Origin: an uncultured Bacteroidales bacterium
GTDB lineage: Bacteria; Bacteroidota; Bacteroidia; Bacteroidales; Paludibacteraceae
Assembly (NCBI GenBank): GCA_946414805.1
Contig: CAMKPZ010000002.1
Coordinates: forward strand, 238,617-302,616
DNA length: 64,000 nt
Reading direction: 5' to 3'
Under the pieces are notes generated by a model that was not told the DNA's origin, ran no database searches, and was given only the letters and a program-made list of their open reading frames with translations. Positions 8,756-16,177 of the stretch are shown piece by piece. The position numbers and the translations under genes were made by a program. The number at the start of each line of letters is the position of its first letter. The first letter of the stretch is position 1.

Positions 8756-8834
8756 CAAAGGTACAATAAAAATCGCATATCTGCAAGTTTTAGCCGAATA
8801 AATTTGTGTATATCATTTGTTTTTACTACCTTTG
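8756..8834. promoter_or_regulatory. Divergent promoters for the YdeI-like gene and bcp
   Basis: TACCTTTG on the minus strand (8763-8756) and TACCTTTG on the plus strand (8827-8834) lie back to back. The plus-strand box has TTTGTGTATATC about 20 bp upstream. Confidence 0.75.
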
Positions 8835-8872
8835 CAGCGTGAATAAAGACGAAATAACCAACAAAAAGAAAT

Positions 8873-9328
8873 ATGTTACAGATTGGCGACAAGATGCCGG
8901 CGTTCAAGGTATTGGACGAGGCAGGTAAAGAAGTGACGGAGAAAGAGTTGACCGGCAAAAAGACCGTGATTTATTTCTATCCGAAAGACTCAACCCCGGG
9001 GTGTACTGCGGAGGCTTGTAATATCCGCGACAACTACCATGCGTTTATGGCGCAAGGCTATCAGGTGTTCGGCGTGAGCAAGGATTCCGTGGCAAGCCAT
9101 GTGAAGTTCAAGGAGAAGAATGCACTGCCTTTTCCGCTGCTGAGCGACCCGAGCACGGAGATGTTGCAGGCTTTCGGCGCTTGGGGTGAGAAGAAGTTGT
9201 ACGGCAAGGTCTCCATGGGCACCTTGCGCAAGACCTTTGTCTTCGACGAGAACGGCGTTTTAGTGCGTATTATTGAGAAAGTGGACACCAAGAATCACAC
9301 TGCGCAACTTCTTCAGTCTGTCGAGTGA
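8873..9328 (+). CDS. bcp: Thioredoxin-dependent thiol peroxidase (Bcp/PrxQ)
   Basis: Reduces peroxides using a peroxidatic cysteine regenerated by thioredoxin, in the cytoplasm. The 151-residue protein has the Bcp motif YPKDSTPGCTAEACNIRD. The peroxidatic Cys sits in TPGCT, and the resolving Cys five residues later is the alpha2-type PrxQ arrangement. GVSKDS and LSDPSTEM are also family positions. It is monocistronic from the TACCTTTG promoter at 8827. Immediately after the stop lie two 11-bp units, CGACGGTCAAC and CGACAGTCAAC (9333-9354). Confidence 0.96.
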   Translation: MLQIGDKMPAFKVLDEAGKEVTEKELTGKKTVIYFYPKDSTPGCTAEACNIRDNYHAFMAQGYQVFGVSKDSVASHVKFKEKNALPFPLLSDPSTEMLQAFGAWGEKKLYGKVSMGTLRKTFVFDENGVLVRIIEKVDTKNHTAQLLQSVE

Positions 9329-9418
9329 ATCCCGACGGTCAACCGACAGTCAACGCTAATGTAAGTACAACACAGTGCCCCAAAAAACGCCCGCACGAAA
9401 ACGATTTCCGTAAATATA

Positions 9419-9450
9419 TTTGTATATGTCAAAAAAAAGCAGTAATTTTG
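9419..9450 (+). promoter_or_regulatory. Promoter of the KilA-N gene
   Basis: TTTGTATATGTC (9419-9430) and TAATTTTG (9443-9450) have standard Bacteroidota spacing and lie 36 bp before the ATG. Confidence 0.7.
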
Positions 9451-9486
9451 CGTGCAAAATTGGAAATGTGCTGAAAGATATATAAA

Positions 9487-10305
9487 ATGGCTAAACTCCA
9501 GGAAATAATCGTTAGAGACACTACTATCCGTTCTTTTTCGCAGAACGGATGGGATTATATCTGTATCACGGATATAGCTCGGCAGAAGAATATAGAAGAT
9601 CCCAACGCCGTAGTTGGCAATTGGATGCGCAATAGGAACACTATTGAGTACCTTGGAATCTGGGAAGCTCTGAATAACCCTAATTTTAACCCCATCGAAT
9701 TCGAGGGGTTTAGAAGTCAGGCCGGTTTGAATGCTTTTACTCTGTCTCCAAGCCGTTGGATAGAAGCCACTAATGCAATCGGGCTTGTTGCTAAAGCTGG
9801 TCGTTATGGTGGCACATATGCACAACGGGATATAGCATTTAAGTTTGCCAGTTGGGTATCCGTTGAGTTTGAACTCTATTTGATTAAGGAGTTCCAGCGT
9901 CTCAAAGAGGAAGAACAAAAGGCTATCGGATGGTCGGCGAAACGCGAGTTGGCAAAGATTAACTACCATATTCATACGGACGCTATCAAGGAGCATCTGG
10001 TGCCGCAAGAGATTGATACGTACCATCGTTCGCTTATCTATGCCAACGAAGCCGATGTGCTCAATGTAGCGTTGTTCGGAATGACCGCCAAAGAGTGGCG
10101 TGACGCCCATCCGGAGGACAAAGGCAACATCCGCGACTACGCAACAATCAACCAATTGATCTGTCTGAGTAACATGGAGAACCTTAATGCGGTCTTTATC
10201 AACGAAGGCCTTCCGCAAGGCGAACGCCTCCAGAAACTTAACCAAATAGCCATCCAGCAAATGACCGTGCTGGAGAATGTTGAAAGCAAACATATTTTGA
10301 AGTAA
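9487..10305 (+). CDS. KilA-N domain-containing protein
   Basis: The 272-residue protein begins with a KilA-N DNA-binding domain (about residues 8-135). The signs are WDYICITDIARQKN, then NWMRNRNTIEYLGIWE, FTLSPSRWIEATNAIGL and KAGRYGGTYAQRDIAFKFASWVS. The C-terminal half (LNVALFGMTAKEWRDAHPE, NLNAVFINEGLPQGERLQKLNQIA) resembles the domain that often follows KilA-N in Bacteroidota mobile regions. KilA-N is typical of phages and large DNA viruses, and here it stands alone without other phage genes. The gene has its own promoter, and its role is probably regulation or defence (inference). Confidence 0.88.
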   Translation: MAKLQEIIVRDTTIRSFSQNGWDYICITDIARQKNIEDPNAVVGNWMRNRNTIEYLGIWEALNNPNFNPIEFEGFRSQAGLNAFTLSPSRWIEATNAIGLVAKAGRYGGTYAQRDIAFKFASWVSVEFELYLIKEFQRLKEEEQKAIGWSAKRELAKINYHIHTDAIKEHLVPQEIDTYHRSLIYANEADVLNVALFGMTAKEWRDAHPEDKGNIRDYATINQLICLSNMENLNAVFINEGLPQGERLQKLNQIAIQQMTVLENVESKHILK

Positions 10306-10450
10306 CACATCTGTCGCTCCTTCGGATATAAGGGAGCAGAAAAAAGCAATAAATAGAAAATCAACAATAATCAAAATATAAACAAAAATCTGCCTATGGC
10401 ATAAAACAACAGACAAACAACATACATAAATAATAAAGCATTCAGCTAAG

Positions 10451-10596
10451 AGCTTGGAGTTTCGAAAACTGGACACTTTTGAAATTTCCTACCAAGAACA
10501 AGGCGTTTGAGTGCTCATGCGCAAGCGTGAGCCTTGTTTACAGATATTTGGTAGGATAAGGTAGTCCAGAATTCCTCGAAACTCCAGATTGAAGCT
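10451..10596. repeat. Long imperfect inverted repeat (MITE-like or structured RNA)
   Basis: The arms pair over almost the full 145 bp. GGAGTTTCGA (10455-10464) pairs with TCGAAACTCC (10576-10585), CTGGAC pairs with GTCCAG, TCCTACCAA pairs with TTGGTAGGA, and ACAAGGC pairs with GCCTTGT, leaving a ~26-bp apical loop. AGCTAA occurs on both sides (10445-10450 and 10593-10598), as a target duplication would, but AGCT is itself palindromic. It fills most of the KilA-N/gtrA gap. The 10306-10450 stretch is A-rich and otherwise empty. Confidence 0.75.
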
Positions 10597-10615
10597 AACA
10601 AGTCTCACGTTTTTT

Positions 10616-11053
10616 ATGTCTCTATACACCAAAATACAAAACATAATCCATTCTCCAAAACTCCATGAGTTTATACGGTTTGCGATAGTGGGTACTATTG
10701 CAACGGGCATTCACTATGGCATATATATGCTGTTAGTATGGATGAACGATATTGGCGAGGATGAGAAATTATATACAAACATAGCATATTCAATTGGTTA
10801 TATCATTTCATGGCTATGTAATTTCTACCTCTCTGCGCATTTTACCTTCAAGGAGAAAACATCTGTCAAAAGAGGAATCGGGTTTGCTCTGTCGCATGGA
10901 GTGAACTATCTGCTTCATCTTATATTCCTTAATTTCTTCTTGTGGCTTGGAGTGTCAGAAGGTTTGGCTCCGATCCCTGTATTCTGTATAGTTATACCGA
11001 TAAACTTTTTATTGGTTCGTTTTGTCTTTAAATCCAAACAATTTGAGAAATGA
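10616..11053 (+). CDS. GtrA family membrane protein
   Basis: A 145-residue protein with four hydrophobic segments and the GtrA signature near the start (FIRFAIVGTIATGIHYGIYMLL, of which FIRFAIVGTIATG is the key part). It also has the family pair YIISWLCNFYLSAHFTFK. GtrA proteins are thought to flip polyprenyl-phosphate-linked sugars across the inner membrane. The ATG at 10616 is preferred over an in-frame TTG inside the hairpin repeat. The stop overlaps the next ATG (ATGA), so it is translationally coupled to the glycosyltransferase. The GC content is lower than in the flanking genes. Confidence 0.87.
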   Translation: MSLYTKIQNIIHSPKLHEFIRFAIVGTIATGIHYGIYMLLVWMNDIGEDEKLYTNIAYSIGYIISWLCNFYLSAHFTFKEKTSVKRGIGFALSHGVNYLLHLIFLNFFLWLGVSEGLAPIPVFCIVIPINFLLVRFVFKSKQFEK

Positions 11054-12006
11054 AAAAAGTATCCGTAATAATTCCTTGTTATAACGAGGCGCAATCACTA
11101 CCACTGTTGCATGTGGAATTGTGTAAGTTAGCAGACGCAGAGCAACATTATGAATGGGAGTTCCTGTTCATTAATGATGGTTCGCGCGACACAACAATAA
11201 ATGAATTGGAGAAGTTGCGCGAGAAAGACGCACGTTGTAACTACGTGGATTTGAGCCGTAACTATGGCAAAGAAGTGGCTCTGCTGGCCGGTTTTGACTA
11301 CGTAACAGGAGACTGCGCTGTCATTATGGATGCCGACTTGCAGCATCCGCCTCACGTCGCTCATGAAATGTTGCGGAAGTGGGAAGAAGGCTACGAAGAT
11401 GTATATGCCCGTCGTAAGTCGCGCGGAAAAGAATCTTGGTTGAGAAAACAACTTTCACTCGCCTATTATCGCTTGTTGAGCAAATCCACCCGCATTGATG
11501 TATTGCCTAATGTCGGAGACTTCCGTCTTTTGGATCGCCGTTGCATAGATGCGCTTTGCCAACTACGTGAGCAAAGCCGTTATACCAAAGGCATGTATTG
11601 CTACATCGGTTTCAAGAAAACATTCGTGGACTTCGAAACACAAGACAGAGTGGCAGGCGAATCTTCAATGAGTTATCGGGTACTTGTTAAATTAGCGATA
11701 GAAGGACTAACAGCCTATACAACCTCTCCGCTCCAATGGGCTACAGGCGTAGGTCTTGTTGTATCATTGGCTTCATTCCTATATGCAATATGGGTAATTA
11801 TAAAAACGCTTGTATGGGGCGAACCGGTTGCAGGCTTCCCGACTATAATGATAGCTATTTTATTTTTGGGCGGAGTGCAACTATTATCACTTGGTATCAT
11901 TGGAGAATATTTAGGACGCGTTTTCAACGAAACGAAGAACCGTCCTGTCTATTTTGTACAATCTTTTAATGGAGACAAATATGAAAAATCAAGAAAACAT
12001 CATTAA
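11050..12006 (+). CDS. GtrB-like polyprenyl-phosphate glycosyltransferase (GT2)
   Basis: The 318-residue family-2 glycosyltransferase has KKVSVIIPCYNEAQSLP at the start and the nucleotide-sugar site INDGSRD. The catalytic DADLQHPP motif is present, and the GDFRLLDRR/ALCQLRE region is typical of GtrB/dolichol-phosphate-sugar synthases. Two transmembrane helices follow near the C-terminus (about residues 230-285). It would load a sugar onto undecaprenyl phosphate for export by the adjacent GtrA. It overlaps the membrane protein start by 26 bp. Confidence 0.92.
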   Translation: MKKVSVIIPCYNEAQSLPLLHVELCKLADAEQHYEWEFLFINDGSRDTTINELEKLREKDARCNYVDLSRNYGKEVALLAGFDYVTGDCAVIMDADLQHPPHVAHEMLRKWEEGYEDVYARRKSRGKESWLRKQLSLAYYRLLSKSTRIDVLPNVGDFRLLDRRCIDALCQLREQSRYTKGMYCYIGFKKTFVDFETQDRVAGESSMSYRVLVKLAIEGLTAYTTSPLQWATGVGLVVSLASFLYAIWVIIKTLVWGEPVAGFPTIMIAILFLGGVQLLSLGIIGEYLGRVFNETKNRPVYFVQSFNGDKYEKSRKHH

Positions 12007-13390
12007 ATGGACATTCTGGGGAATATGGATTGCCATAGTAGCCATATGTTCCTATTTTATTGTCGCTAACGCGGCTTGGGTGGATTACGACGATTCACAA
12101 GTAATCATGTACACCGGCTGGGACAAACCGATTTTCGGTTTCTTTGTTGATCCGTCTTTGGGTAGATTCTTCCCGTTGGACTACACGGTTTATGACATTC
12201 TTCCCATCTTCTACGACGGTCAGATTCCACCTGTTGCACACTATGCTATTCATGTATTCTGGTTTATCTTATACATGGCTTTCTTTGCTGCCATAGGTTT
12301 GCATATACTCAAAGATGAAAAGCCTGTTTGGAAATATGCCATTACACTTGTTTTGCTGATTACTATAGTTGGCAGGACATATAACCATTTTATGCAATTA
12401 TGGACGGGAATATGGACAATCTTTGCTTTTATTCCTATATTTTTATATGGATATATCCGATTTACAGAAACAAAGAAATGGGGCTACGGAATATTAGCAC
12501 TGATAGCAATAAATTATGTGCTTTATTATTACGAAACGATGTTTACTATCCCAGTCGCAATCGGAGTATGTTCTCTCCTGTTCTCATACAAGAAGCAAGA
12601 CAAGCAAGAACGCATATTCAACTATCTTCTTATTGCAAGTGGCGTGCTATTCTTACTGCTATACCTAATCTTGGTAGTGCCAAGAATTGAGCATATGTAC
12701 CACCACTATACAAAAGATTCTATTTGGGCAAATGCTGCCAAAATTCTTTTTGCACAGAAAATAATGTGGCTGGTCATTGTTGCTTTAATCGCCCGCCTAA
12801 TCTCTTTTATAAAGAAAAAAGCAGACTACACTATATATGATAGCATGCTGCTTGCCTCGTGTGCTTATTGTTGCGGAGCAGCTGCGTTACATTTGGATTA
12901 CACGCTCTATTATACTCCGGCTACTATCCTTACGCTCCCTGCTATTTTGTATTTCGCGCACCAATACTTAAAACCATGGATGGTTCTTGTGCTGTTTGTT
13001 TGCCTTGCAGGATTCTATGGCAGAAAGATTCCTAAAGATATCAAAGAGAGACAAAATGGTCGGATTAGCTATTATACAAACATCTGCAAGTTCAACGAAT
13101 TAGTTGCAACAGGAAATGATTTATACTATTATTTACCGGAGAATCCTTCTTTAGATGAAGGCGAATTAGTGATTCGAGCATGCAAAGTCATGTATCTGGA
13201 AAGCAAAGCCGGTTGGTATCAAAACAATCCGGATTTCTCAATTACTCGTGTAGAAGACTGTGAGAATTTTGCTTCCGGCATATGGATTATGGATAAAAAA
13301 GACGAGCAGACTTTTAACGAAAAGTGCCCGTCCGCTCAATTGGTAGAAAATGTCACTTTTGAAGATTACAAAATCTACATAGTAGAATAG
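11981..13390 (+). CDS. Polytopic membrane protein, probable GtrC-type glucosyltransferase
   Basis: A 469-residue protein with about ten hydrophobic segments over residues 10-350 and a soluble C-terminal tail. I do not recognise a named family with certainty. The position directly after GtrA and GtrB matches the variable third gene of gtr clusters, which transfers the lipid-linked sugar to a surface glycan. The early acidic motif WVDYDDSQVIMYTGW is where such enzymes carry catalytic acids (inference). ATG 11981 follows GGAG; an in-frame ATG at 11969 is the alternative. The gene is AT-rich compared with the core genes around it. Confidence 0.65.
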   Translation: MKNQENIIKWTFWGIWIAIVAICSYFIVANAAWVDYDDSQVIMYTGWDKPIFGFFVDPSLGRFFPLDYTVYDILPIFYDGQIPPVAHYAIHVFWFILYMAFFAAIGLHILKDEKPVWKYAITLVLLITIVGRTYNHFMQLWTGIWTIFAFIPIFLYGYIRFTETKKWGYGILALIAINYVLYYYETMFTIPVAIGVCSLLFSYKKQDKQERIFNYLLIASGVLFLLLYLILVVPRIEHMYHHYTKDSIWANAAKILFAQKIMWLVIVALIARLISFIKKKADYTIYDSMLLASCAYCCGAAALHLDYTLYYTPATILTLPAILYFAHQYLKPWMVLVLFVCLAGFYGRKIPKDIKERQNGRISYYTNICKFNELVATGNDLYYYLPENPSLDEGELVIRACKVMYLESKAGWYQNNPDFSITRVEDCENFASGIWIMDKKDEQTFNEKCPSAQLVENVTFEDYKIYIVE

Positions 13391-13423
13391 TCCCTGTAAT
13401 CAGTTCTGTTTTTAGCGCTTCTC

Positions 13424-13463
13424 CGAGCCTAACGCGATGCCATATGTGCCGCGTTAGGCTTTT
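13424..13463 (+). terminator. Terminator of the gtr-like operon
   Basis: The stem GAGCCTAACGCG / CGCGTTAGGCT has a 14-nt loop and is followed by TTTT. Confidence 0.88.
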
Positions 13464-13580
13464 ATAATGAACATATATTTTTGCGTGAATCAGTGAATGA
13501 AGAATCTCAACAACTCTTGTGTCATGTATGGTAGTGGCGCGAGAGTGGCTGATTGACTGCTACGATTTGGCAAGGGGGAA

Positions 13581-13670
13581 TGGGGACCCCGCAAATTTCA
13601 ATTTGTGCGGGTGAAGAAGTGCTTCGGATAGCACTTCGAGTGTTGCAAGCAACACATAGAACCTCGGAGG
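13581..13670. other. Cluster of consecutive hairpins in a 630-bp gene-free stretch
   Basis: Three strong hairpins follow each other: CCCGCAAATT...TGCGGG (13588-13611), GAAGTGCT/AGCACTTC (13616-13637, 6-nt loop) and GTGTTGC/GCAACAC (13640-13655, 2-nt loop). A shorter CCTC/GAGG stem comes next. No convincing gene covers 13464-14090. The layout looks like a structured RNA or a folded mobile-element end, but no known family was recognised and no promoter is clear. Confidence 0.5.
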
Positions 13671-13732
13671 CAATGGTCGCACTTGCCAATTAGCAGAGCG
13701 GTTTGGCTCTTGCGATTCATTTGCCGAACGCG

Positions 13733-14033
13733 AATCTTAATAATCGGAAACTTTTGAGGTTTGAAAAGAGGCGATTTTCGGGGTGCTATCGTCGGATAGG
13801 TGTGCCGTAGGTGTCTCGTACGCGGCAAGTACGCCGGTAGTGTGGGGCGGAATCTTAATAATCGGCAACTTTTGGGAAGAGTGCCGAAGGCCACTTGCTA
13901 TTGTTCTGATTCGTACTTTCTTAAGTCGTTCTCGGAACATGGTCCCGTGATGGTCCTGTTCTAATCTGTATATTGGCACAATTTAAAGACATTATTTACA
14001 TATTGCGGGGGGCAAGATTATAATAATCGGCAA
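13733..14033 (+). repeat. Direct repeats of the AATCTTAATAATCGG type (left cluster, three copies)
   Basis: Copies at 13733-13756 and 13851-13874 share 23 of 24 bp, beginning AATCTTAATAATCGG and ending ACTTTTG. A third, partial copy (TAATAATCGGCAA) is at 14021-14033. Inverted copies occur on the other side of the abiE genes (16178-16195 and 16287-16300). Confidence 0.8.
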
Positions 14034-14052
14034 TAATTACGCCTATATAAAC

Positions 14053-14086
14053 CAACAACGCACTCTCATTCGGGAGTGCGCTGTGT
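14053..14086. terminator. Hairpin terminator after abiEii (left inverted repeat)
   Basis: ACGCACTC and GAGTGCGCT form a stem around TCATTCGG. The reverse complement of this hairpin, loop included, recurs at 15650-15682 on the other side of the abiE genes. It lies 6 bp downstream of the abiEii stop. Confidence 0.75.
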
Positions 14087-14091
14087 TATGG

Positions 14092-14877
14092 TTACAAAGT
14101 GGACTTTAGAATTTCCATAAAATGGAGTATCTGTTCGCTTTTGCGAGGCTCAAAGAGAAGGTGCTCAAAATCACGCTGCTTGGTCTTTAGATCTGTATGA
14201 GTGGCAGTTTCCTGCAGTTGCACCAATAGTTGTTCCTTGTTCTCTATCCCGTGGCGTTGTTTCAAGAATTCGTAATCCGGTTTTGTGCGTTGCCATAAAA
14301 AAAGGACATCGTAAAAGTCACGCCCTTTTTGACGGGTCAAAAGAGCCAATAGTTTCATTGAAAGAAGAATGCTCACAGGAGGAACAGGAACGGGAAAATA
14401 GAAGCCTAAACGGCTGATTGTCGCCATTTCTCGCGGATAAACAATGCCTTGGTCTTGCGCCTCTATCTTCATCAAAAACCGTTCTTCACGATGACCTGTT
14501 AATTGGAGAGAGAAGAGTAGTTCCGGGAAATAGACATTTCGACGGAAAGCAGTCAGTTTCGGATTCTCCTTGTCACGTGCCTCAACGGTTAGACCTTGAA
14601 GCGTCAAATAACGCATAAGACCGTCTGTCATTTGGATAAAATCCTCTTGGCTAAGGTTCTTGCAATCAAAATCCAAATCTTCAGAGAAACGGTCAATGCC
14701 GTGTATCAGCCGTAGGTTCGTGCCTCCGATGAAAGCCAGTTTGTCCGACCATGCCGATTGAGAGATCCATTCCATTGCCAGACACTCAATATACTCCTTG
14801 AGCAAATGCTTTTGGAAGTTGGCATTGTTGGCAATCTGTGGCGGATAGAAACCGCGTATGTATGTTAAGTCAATCAT
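14092..14877 (-). CDS. abiEii: AbiEii/AbiGii family nucleotidyltransferase toxin
   Basis: The toxin of a type IV-class AbiE toxin-antitoxin pair; characterised homologues are nucleotidyltransferases that halt growth, including during phage infection. The 261-residue protein has the polymerase-beta-like site GGTNLRL (residues 51-57) followed by FSEDLDFD (64-71), where the two aspartates bind metal. Downstream it has VSILLSMKLLALLTRQKGRDFYD, in which KLLAL and GRDFYD are the family positions. Its start overlaps the antitoxin stop by 4 bp, giving a coupled operon. Length and motifs are intact, so it is probably active. Confidence 0.92.
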   Translation of the reverse strand: MIDLTYIRGFYPPQIANNANFQKHLLKEYIECLAMEWISQSAWSDKLAFIGGTNLRLIHGIDRFSEDLDFDCKNLSQEDFIQMTDGLMRYLTLQGLTVEARDKENPKLTAFRRNVYFPELLFSLQLTGHREERFLMKIEAQDQGIVYPREMATISRLGFYFPVPVPPVSILLSMKLLALLTRQKGRDFYDVLFLWQRTKPDYEFLKQRHGIENKEQLLVQLQETATHTDLKTKQRDFEHLLFEPRKSEQILHFMEILKSTL

Positions 14878-15491
14878 TTTCCGTATGTTTTGAGCATGAT
14901 TTTCACCCGCTTGGTCAGTACCGGGCTTCCGATGCGGCTGGCGTATTCTGTAAGCCGTTCCTTGTCTAACTCGTATTGCATAAAATCTTCGTCCAGACGC
15001 AATTCGCGCATTTCTTCTTCCGTCGAATACTGCGGATAGAGATAAAGCAAATCGATAAGCGCCTTCTCCGGAGTGGCTAACATAAAGGTCTTGCCGTCGG
15101 ATAACTGCTTTGGTTCGTAGCCCCAGAAAAGACTTGGCTTGATAGTCTGATAACTATAGGAAGCAAAGACATTCTCAAACTGCGCTGTTTTGCGCGTAGT
15201 AATACTTGTAATGGCTACCACTGCTTCGGGAATAATGCCATAAAACGACAAAGCGGTATGCAGACTGATATAGGAAGGGGTATATATCTTCGATGCAATA
15301 TAGCGTGCGTAATCCGGCTTGTTCACGTAATCCGCAAAGGCATACCATCCCTGTCGCAAGGGAACAATATAGCCAGCTTTTTGCCAACGCAGATAATTTC
15401 CACGCGGAAAGTCCGGGTGTATTGCTCTCACTTGGGCTGTAGAAAAACAAGCCAAATGATGCCACTGATTATAAAACGAATTATAGGTCAT
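14874..15491 (-). CDS. abiEi: AbiEi family antitoxin / autorepressor
   Basis: The 205-residue protein has an N-terminal winged-helix segment (FPRGNYLRWQKAGYIVPLRQGWYAF) and the AbiEi-type C-terminal region (SYISLHTALSFYGIIPE, ATPEKALIDLLYLYP). In studied AbiE systems this protein represses its own promoter by binding inverted repeats and neutralises the nucleotidyltransferase. An inverted repeat GCACTAA-N2-TTAGTGC lies between the promoter and the start codon here. It is coupled to abiEii by a 4-bp overlap. Confidence 0.9.
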   Translation of the reverse strand: MTYNSFYNQWHHLACFSTAQVRAIHPDFPRGNYLRWQKAGYIVPLRQGWYAFADYVNKPDYARYIASKIYTPSYISLHTALSFYGIIPEAVVAITSITTRKTAQFENVFASYSYQTIKPSLFWGYEPKQLSDGKTFMLATPEKALIDLLYLYPQYSTEEEMRELRLDEDFMQYELDKERLTEYASRIGSPVLTKRVKIMLKTYGK

Positions 15492-15559
15492 AATGTGCTA
15501 GTCATTTCTGTAATGCACTAAAATTAGTGCGTTATGGAAACAAATCCGCTGCAAAGGTA
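15491..15559 (-). promoter_or_regulatory. abiE promoter and likely AbiEi operator
   Basis: The minus-strand TACCTTTG (15559-15552) is the -7 box. Downstream lies AATGCACTAA-N2-TTAGTGCGTT (15512-15533), an inverted repeat with GCACTAA arms, and a degenerate half-site TAATGTGCTA (15491-15500) at the start codon. The position fits negative autoregulation. Confidence 0.7.
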
Positions 15560-15649
15560 CAATAAATATTTTGATTATGCAAGTAAAATTGTAAAATTGT
15601 GCATAGAAAGTGCACTTTTTCTGCACTTATTTTGTATGATGACAAATTA

Positions 15650-15682
15650 ACAACGCACTCCCGAATGAGAGTGCGTTGTGTT
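15650..15682. terminator. Hairpin, inverted copy of the one at 14053-14086
   Basis: CAACGCACTC and GAGTGCGTTG enclose CCGAATGA. This is essentially the reverse complement of the hairpin behind abiEii, so the two bracket the abiE operon. No gene ends directly at this copy. Confidence 0.7.
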
Positions 15683-15691
15683 ATCCTTACT

Positions 15692-15720
15692 CCCTTCCTT
15701 TTAGGGAAGGGTGGGGTTAG
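15692..15720. repeat. Small palindromic repeat (CCCTTCC-N6-GGAAGGG plus G-rich tail)
   Basis: The stem CCCTTCC/GGAAGGG is followed by TGGGGTTAG. A sibling with stem CCCTCTC/GAGAGGG and tail CGGGGTGAGG is inserted in the GH78 coding sequence at 29891-29923. Similar elements are common as interspersed repeats in Bacteroidota, from general knowledge. Confidence 0.6.
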
Positions 15721-15733
15721 GCTTCTTATTTCT

Positions 15734-15786
15734 CGTCCCCATCGCCCGTCTGGCAGCCGCTCAGGCAGCCGTAGAGGACGAAAAGT
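15734..15786 (+). pseudogene. Fragment of the 3' end of ppdK
   Basis: Fifty-three bp encode VPIARLAAAQAAVEDEK, the exact C-terminal residues of the intact pyruvate phosphate dikinase whose gene ends at 51842. The DNA matches with about five mismatches and continues into TGT instead of the stop codon. Nothing else of ppdK is present. It is a relic of a duplication or rearrangement. Confidence 0.85.
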
Positions 15787-16078
15787 GTGGTTCAGAAAGC
15801 GGCGTTCTGCAGACGCACGTTCTCTATCCGGATGTTTTGGCAGTTACTGATATAGACGAGGCGCGGGCGTTGCTCATCCTTGTTGGTACATTTGGGGGGC
15901 CACTGTCTGCGAAGCCAGAAAGCACGGTGGTATCGGAGTCCGTTGCCGTCCACCAACGGACGCACTTTCTTGATATCCTGCGCCTAGTCGATTGACACGA
16001 TATACATCTCCACACCGGTCTCTTCCTGCCATTCCGGATGGAGATCACTGATGGCTTTCAACTAATTACTCGTTTCAT
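15787..16078 (-). pseudogene. Chimeric relic: redoxin fragment joined to a GH28-like fragment
   Basis: One minus-strand frame reads LKAISDLHPEWQEETGVEMY then IVSID, a stop, and AQDIKKVRPLVDGNGLRY, which looks like a TlpA/AhpC-type redoxin around the middle of the fold. Without a frame change it becomes RAFWLRRQWPPK, then RPRLVYISNCQNIRIENV and RLQNAAF, and then TGA where family-28 polygalacturonases have Trp. Two in-frame stops and missing ends show it is dead. A separate ATG at 16078 opens only six codons (MKRVIS). A promoter box (16110-16103) survives upstream. Confidence 0.65.
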
Positions 16079-16102
16079 ACTTATCATTGTGTTATTCGGG
16101 TG

Positions 16103-16110
16103 CAAAGTTA
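16103..16110 (-). promoter_or_regulatory. Orphan promoter of the relic gene
   Basis: TAACTTTG on the minus strand, followed by CACCC, points at the truncated reading frame that starts at 16078. The surrounding 16079-16177 stretch has no gene. Confidence 0.55.
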
Positions 16111-16177
16111 CAGCTTTTTTTGATATATGCAAATTTTGCAGCCTTTTTTGAAAATAAGCCAAGAATACACAACTAAT

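Noticed and set aside
13598-13894. Minus-strand frame of 98 codons
   Set aside because: It runs through the hairpins and the direct repeats. The composition (Cys, Arg, Pro, His rich) looks like translated non-coding DNA.
13971-13995. TTGGCACAATTTAAAG as another -24/-12 promoter
   Set aside because: It has TGGCAC but no TTG or GC at the -12 position, no upstream palindrome and no gene downstream in that direction.
14053-14086. CIRCE-like inverted repeat (GCACTC-N8-GAGTGC)
   Set aside because: The arms resemble the HrcA operator, but the spacing is 8 not 9. The site lies behind a gene rather than in a promoter, and the same arm sequence forms ordinary terminators at 15650 and 51283.
15711-15995. 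Plus-strand frames over the relic region
   Set aside because: The only meaningful part is the 17-codon ppdK tail. The rest is antisense to the GH28/redoxin relic.
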